From the NCBI GenBank assembly GCA_002361235.1, contig DESI01000053.1, positions 1-7,823 of the forward strand: 7,823 nt of DNA, read 5' to 3'. Within the stretch, counting starts at the first letter, position 1. Every line of letters begins with the position of its first letter. Both the position numbers and the translations under genes were made by a program. Below the pieces are notes generated by a model that was given only the letters and a program-made list of their open reading frames with translations, did not search any database and was not told the DNA's origin. This document shows positions 5,870 through 7,823 of the stretch, in pieces. This DNA is from Porphyromonadaceae bacterium UBA3318. GTDB lineage: Bacteria; Bacteroidota; Bacteroidia; Bacteroidales; Muribaculaceae.

Positions 5870-7006
5870 ATGCTGAAAACAATACTTAAACTGATTGTTT
5901 CATTAATCATTGGAATTATCGCCGGACTTATCATAGCTACGATCATAATCGTGTGCTTTACAGACACGACATTTTCTGAATTTGTAGACAAACTCACATC
6001 TGCAAGACTTGCGGATGGTCTAATTGCCGGAGTTGCAGGCATAATGTCATTTGTCGTCTCCGTTGCATTGCTTGTAATAGTGCACGAAGCCGGACATCTG
6101 GTATGCGGACTCCTTTCAGGTTATAGATTCGTTTCGTTCCGCATTTTCAACTTTACATTCATCCGGATTGACGGTAAGGTGCGGATCAAAAGATTCTCGA
6201 TAGCCGGAACGGGCGGCCAATGCCTGTTGACACCCCCTGATCTGCCATTGGACAAGATACCAACCGGATGGTACAATTTCGGTGGAATTCTGTTCAATCT
6301 TATTGCATTGTTGGCTGTCTTCCCGATTTTCTTCATAAAAGGGCATCCGTTCCTGGCCGAGTTCGCCGTTATATTCTGTCTGACTGACTGTTTTCTGATT
6401 CTGCTTAATGGAATACCGATGAAAATATCAGGGGCAGGAAACGACGGTTATAATATGTTGTTGCTGAATAGAGATCAGATGTCAAAACTGGGTCTTATGA
6501 TCTCATTAAGATCCAACGCGCTTATTCAGGAAGGAGTTCGTCCGAAAGACATGCCGGATGAATGGTTTGCTGTTCCTGAAAAAATCAATTACAGGAATCA
6601 GCTTGAAGTTTCCCTGCCGTTGATGGCGGCGTCCCGTCTTATCGATGAATTCAAATACCGGGAGGCTCTGGACAAATTTGAAAGTCTATATACCCATAAA
6701 GATGAAATAGTATCGCTGTACGTCAAAGAGATAGAGTGTGAACTGGTATTTCTGCGATTGGTATGCGGAGACAAGGCGGGAGCGGAAGAACTGCTTGACG
6801 ATAACTTGAAAAAGTATATCAAAGCTTATAACAATGTAATGTCGTCTAAGGAACGCATACTATGTGCCATAGCATTGCTGCTGGACGATAACCGTGATGA
6901 AGCCATGGCTATTTACGAAGATGTAAAACGCCGTGAGCTGAACTATCTTCTGCAAGGTGAAGTAAAAAGCGACCTTGCAATCATGCAAGCGTTGCTGATG
7001 TCGTAA
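5870..7006 (+). CDS. Membrane metallopeptidase of M50 (site-2 protease-like) type
   Basis: The 378-residue protein contains the zinc-protease motif HEAGH at 72-76 inside a membrane segment (52-75), and a second motif NGIPMKISGAGNDG, where Asp192 of NDG would be the third zinc ligand. Other membrane segments lie at about 3-30, 136-156 and 161-182. Between the motifs is SFRIFNF...RFSIAGTGGQCLLTPP, which I associate with a subgroup of uncharacterised M50-like proteins. Residues 200-378 are soluble, helical and possibly TPR-like. Its substrate is unknown. I prefer the ATG at 5870, where the first hydrophobic helix begins; the frame is open back to a TTG at 5798 preceded by AAGGA at poor spacing, adding 24 polar residues. 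Base composition is more AT-rich than its neighbours, especially near the 5' end. The last codons run into a foreign-looking peptide tail at 6991-7128. Confidence 0.82.
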   Translation: MLKTILKLIVSLIIGIIAGLIIATIIIVCFTDTTFSEFVDKLTSARLADGLIAGVAGIMSFVVSVALLVIVHEAGHLVCGLLSGYRFVSFRIFNFTFIRIDGKVRIKRFSIAGTGGQCLLTPPDLPLDKIPTGWYNFGGILFNLIALLAVFPIFFIKGHPFLAEFAVIFCLTDCFLILLNGIPMKISGAGNDGYNMLLLNRDQMSKLGLMISLRSNALIQEGVRPKDMPDEWFAVPEKINYRNQLEVSLPLMAASRLIDEFKYREALDKFESLYTHKDEIVSLYVKEIECELVFLRLVCGDKAGAEELLDDNLKKYIKAYNNVMSSKERILCAIALLLDDNRDEAMAIYEDVKRRELNYLLQGEVKSDLAIMQALLMS

Positions 7007-7128
7007 TCGACGAAAACGCACCTGTCGAGTACTACAACCTGCAGGGTGTACGTATCGCCAGTCCTGCGCAGGGCGAGCTCGTAATCATCCCTCAGGGTTC
7101 CAAAGCAACGAAGTCAATCATCCGCTGA
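6991..7128 (+). pseudogene. Orphan C-terminal tail of a Bacteroidales secreted protein
   Basis: Read in a different frame from the M50 gene, this stretch gives VADVVIDENAPVEYYNLQG, then VRIASPAQGELVIIPQGS and KATKSIIR, ending at TGA 7126-7128. This is the pattern ('APVEYYNLQGVRV..P..G.yi..QG.K..K.ii') that closes many secreted proteins of Bacteroidales and is related to C-terminal sorting-type tails. The frame is open only back to a stop at 6958-6960 and has no ATG, GTG or TTG start, so it cannot be an independent gene. It overlaps the last codons of the M50 gene and is followed 20 bases later by a strong terminator. The simplest reading is the 3' remnant of a larger gene whose body was deleted or replaced. 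Confidence 0.75.
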
Positions 7129-7147
7129 CAATAATTCCAGACTACAT

Positions 7148-7185
7148 AAAAAGGCCGACGCAATTGAAAGGGCGTCGGCCTTTTT
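7148..7185. terminator. Strong bidirectional intrinsic terminator
   Basis: GGCCGACGC (7153-7161) pairs perfectly with GCGTCGGCC (7172-7180) around a 10-base loop. AAAAA (7148-7152) before and TTTTT (7181-7185) after extend the stem and give a U run in both directions. It lies between the rightward M50/orphan-tail transcript and the leftward crcB gene, so it can end both. Confidence 0.93.
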
Positions 7186-7245
7186 ATGCTATTGTTTACC
7201 CGACCTCAGTATTATGACATGCAAGTCTGACTGTTCCGCATATAA

Positions 7246-7635
7246 TCATATACGAGTCAGGCTGTAGCCGATATATAACAGCAGGAATCCGACAACCACA
7301 CTTAGGGCAACATATCCGATAACAATAGGCAGATTGGAGGACTGGAACAAAAGATAGTTCTCGTTGATAAATGTGGAGAAAGTAGTGAATCCGCCGCAGA
7401 ATCCGACAGTGAGAAGCAGTCTTAACTGTTGCGACAAAAGGCTATCTGAAGCGTATCTGTCGAAAAGCCCATAAAAAAGACCGATTAAAAGACAGCCTGT
7501 AACATTGACGACAAACGTTCCCCACGGAAACAATGATGTGGCGGAAACTTGCGACTGCACTGCCTGGCCGACCAGATAGCGGCACACGCCTCCCAGACCG
7601 CTGCCTACAAATATCGCAATCAAATTCTGTATCAT
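7246..7635 (-). CDS. crcB: Fluoride ion channel FluC/CrcB
   Basis: CrcB (FluC) is a small dual-topology dimeric membrane channel that exports fluoride. The 129-residue length is typical, with four hydrophobic segments (about 3-24, 37-57, 70-95 and 101-124). The motifs are all present: GGVCRY (15-20), GTFVVNVTGCLLIG (39-52) with the pore Asn44, and GFCGGFTTFSTF (78-89). In that last motif Phe86 and Phe89 match the fluoride-lining phenylalanines, and the TTFST turn is part of the central Na+ site. It is a single complete copy, so it would work as a homodimer. No fluoride riboswitch consensus is seen in its leader, but a perfect dyad is present there. Confidence 0.95.
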   Translation of the reverse strand: MIQNLIAIFVGSGLGGVCRYLVGQAVQSQVSATSLFPWGTFVVNVTGCLLIGLFYGLFDRYASDSLLSQQLRLLLTVGFCGGFTTFSTFINENYLLFQSSNLPIVIGYVALSVVVGFLLLYIGYSLTRI

Positions 7636-7661
7636 CGAAATTTATTTGGAAATAAGAGAGG

Positions 7662-7702
7662 ATGCTATGATAAGTGCAAACCTCCCGGAACTATCATAGT
7701 AT
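7662..7702. promoter_or_regulatory. Dyad in the crcB leader
   Basis: CTATGATA (7665-7672) and TATCATAG (7692-7699) are exact inverted repeats with 19 bases between. Two more pairs and a G-U wobble extend the stem to 11 positions. It lies 27 to 67 bases before the crcB ATG, so it could be an RNA hairpin in the leader or a protein-binding site. No T run follows it. Confidence 0.35.
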
Positions 7703-7722
7703 CGAAATTTGCGGTAATCATG

Positions 7723-7742
7723 AAAAATCCGGCTACCCGGAT
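7723..7742 (-). terminator. Small intrinsic terminator, leftward
   Basis: On the minus strand ATCCGG, a 4-base loop and CCGGAT are followed by T residues (five counting the last stem base). It lies about 60 bases downstream of the tRNA 3' end and about 90 bases before crcB, so it most likely ends the tRNA transcript. A six-pair stem is short, hence moderate confidence; attenuation in a longer crcB leader is the alternative. Confidence 0.5.
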
Positions 7743-7760
7743 GATGTTCTCCAAAACAGC

Positions 7761-7799
7761 AATACGCTGAAATCATATTATTATGAATTCCAGCGTATT
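7761..7799. repeat. Stable hairpin just downstream of the tRNA
   Basis: AATACGCTG (7761-7769) and CAGCGTATT (7791-7799) are a perfect 9-base inverted repeat. Inside it TCATA and TATGA form a second 5-base stem around TTAT. On the leftward strand it begins about 5 bases after the tRNA discriminator base and is followed by GCTGTTTTGG, only a weak U tract. A tRNA 3'-trailer structure or weak terminator is likely. Confidence 0.5.
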
Positions 7800-7804
7800 A
7801 CTTG

Positions 7805-7823
7805 CGGAGCGACCGAGATTCGA
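7805..7823 (-). tRNA. 3' end of a tRNA gene, probably tRNA-Ser (partial)
   Basis: The minus strand enters the window in a T loop (TCGAAT of TTCGAAT). It continues with a 5-base T-stem arm CTCGG, a 7-base acceptor arm TCGCTCC and the single base G. These segment lengths match a tRNA 3' end exactly. G at the discriminator position and an expected 5' arm GGAGCGA fit tRNA-Ser. CCA is not encoded (CAAG follows), as is frequent in Bacteroidetes. Only 19 bases are visible, so the anticodon is unknown. Confidence 0.65.

Noticed and set aside
1..7823. CRISPR array, insertion sequence, toxin-antitoxin pair or defence system.
   Set aside because: No spaced direct repeats, transposase, nuclease, helicase or paired small-gene signature was found on either strand.

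Overview
The window looks like chromosomal DNA from a Bacteroidales bacterium of roughly mid GC content. The clues are a TTTG-N20-TAATTTTG promoter (the Bacteroidetes -33/-7 type), a C-terminal peptide tail of the 'EYYNLQGVRI' kind common at the ends of Bacteroidales secreted proteins, few Shine-Dalgarno sites, and a tRNA 3' end without encoded CCA. A Muribaculaceae-like genome is my guess; the order is better supported than the family.

Left part (1-2085). A leftward gene probably begins at about base 31 and leaves the window. Divergent from it is an OmpA-family lipoprotein with a glycine zipper (160-930), and a perfect 8+1+8 dyad sits in the shared intergenic region. Converging on the lipoprotein gene is a two-gene queuosine operon, queD-queE, transcribed leftward from a clear promoter at 1974-2005; the two genes overlap by ATGA.

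Middle part (2085-5667). Four further leftward genes follow. Two encode membrane proteins with bacterial PH domains, like the B. subtilis YdbS/YdbT pair, and overlap by 8 bases. One is a CNNM/DUF21-CBS membrane protein that lacks the usual C-terminal CorC/HlyC domain. The last is a small protein with a signal peptide and no recognised family.

Right part (5668-7823). A rightward, more AT-rich gene encodes a membrane metallopeptidase of M50 (site-2 protease-like) type with a helical C-terminal region. Its 3' end runs into an orphan tail of an unrelated secreted protein, which suggests a deletion or recombination scar. A strong bidirectional terminator follows, then a leftward fluc/crcB fluoride channel gene. 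Upstream of crcB are a dyad in its leader, a small intrinsic terminator, a long hairpin, and at the window edge the 3' end of a leftward tRNA gene, probably tRNA-Ser.

No CRISPR array, insertion sequence or complete novel multi-gene system is visible. The least ordinary part is 5380-7128: the small secreted protein, the M50 peptidase and the orphan tail.
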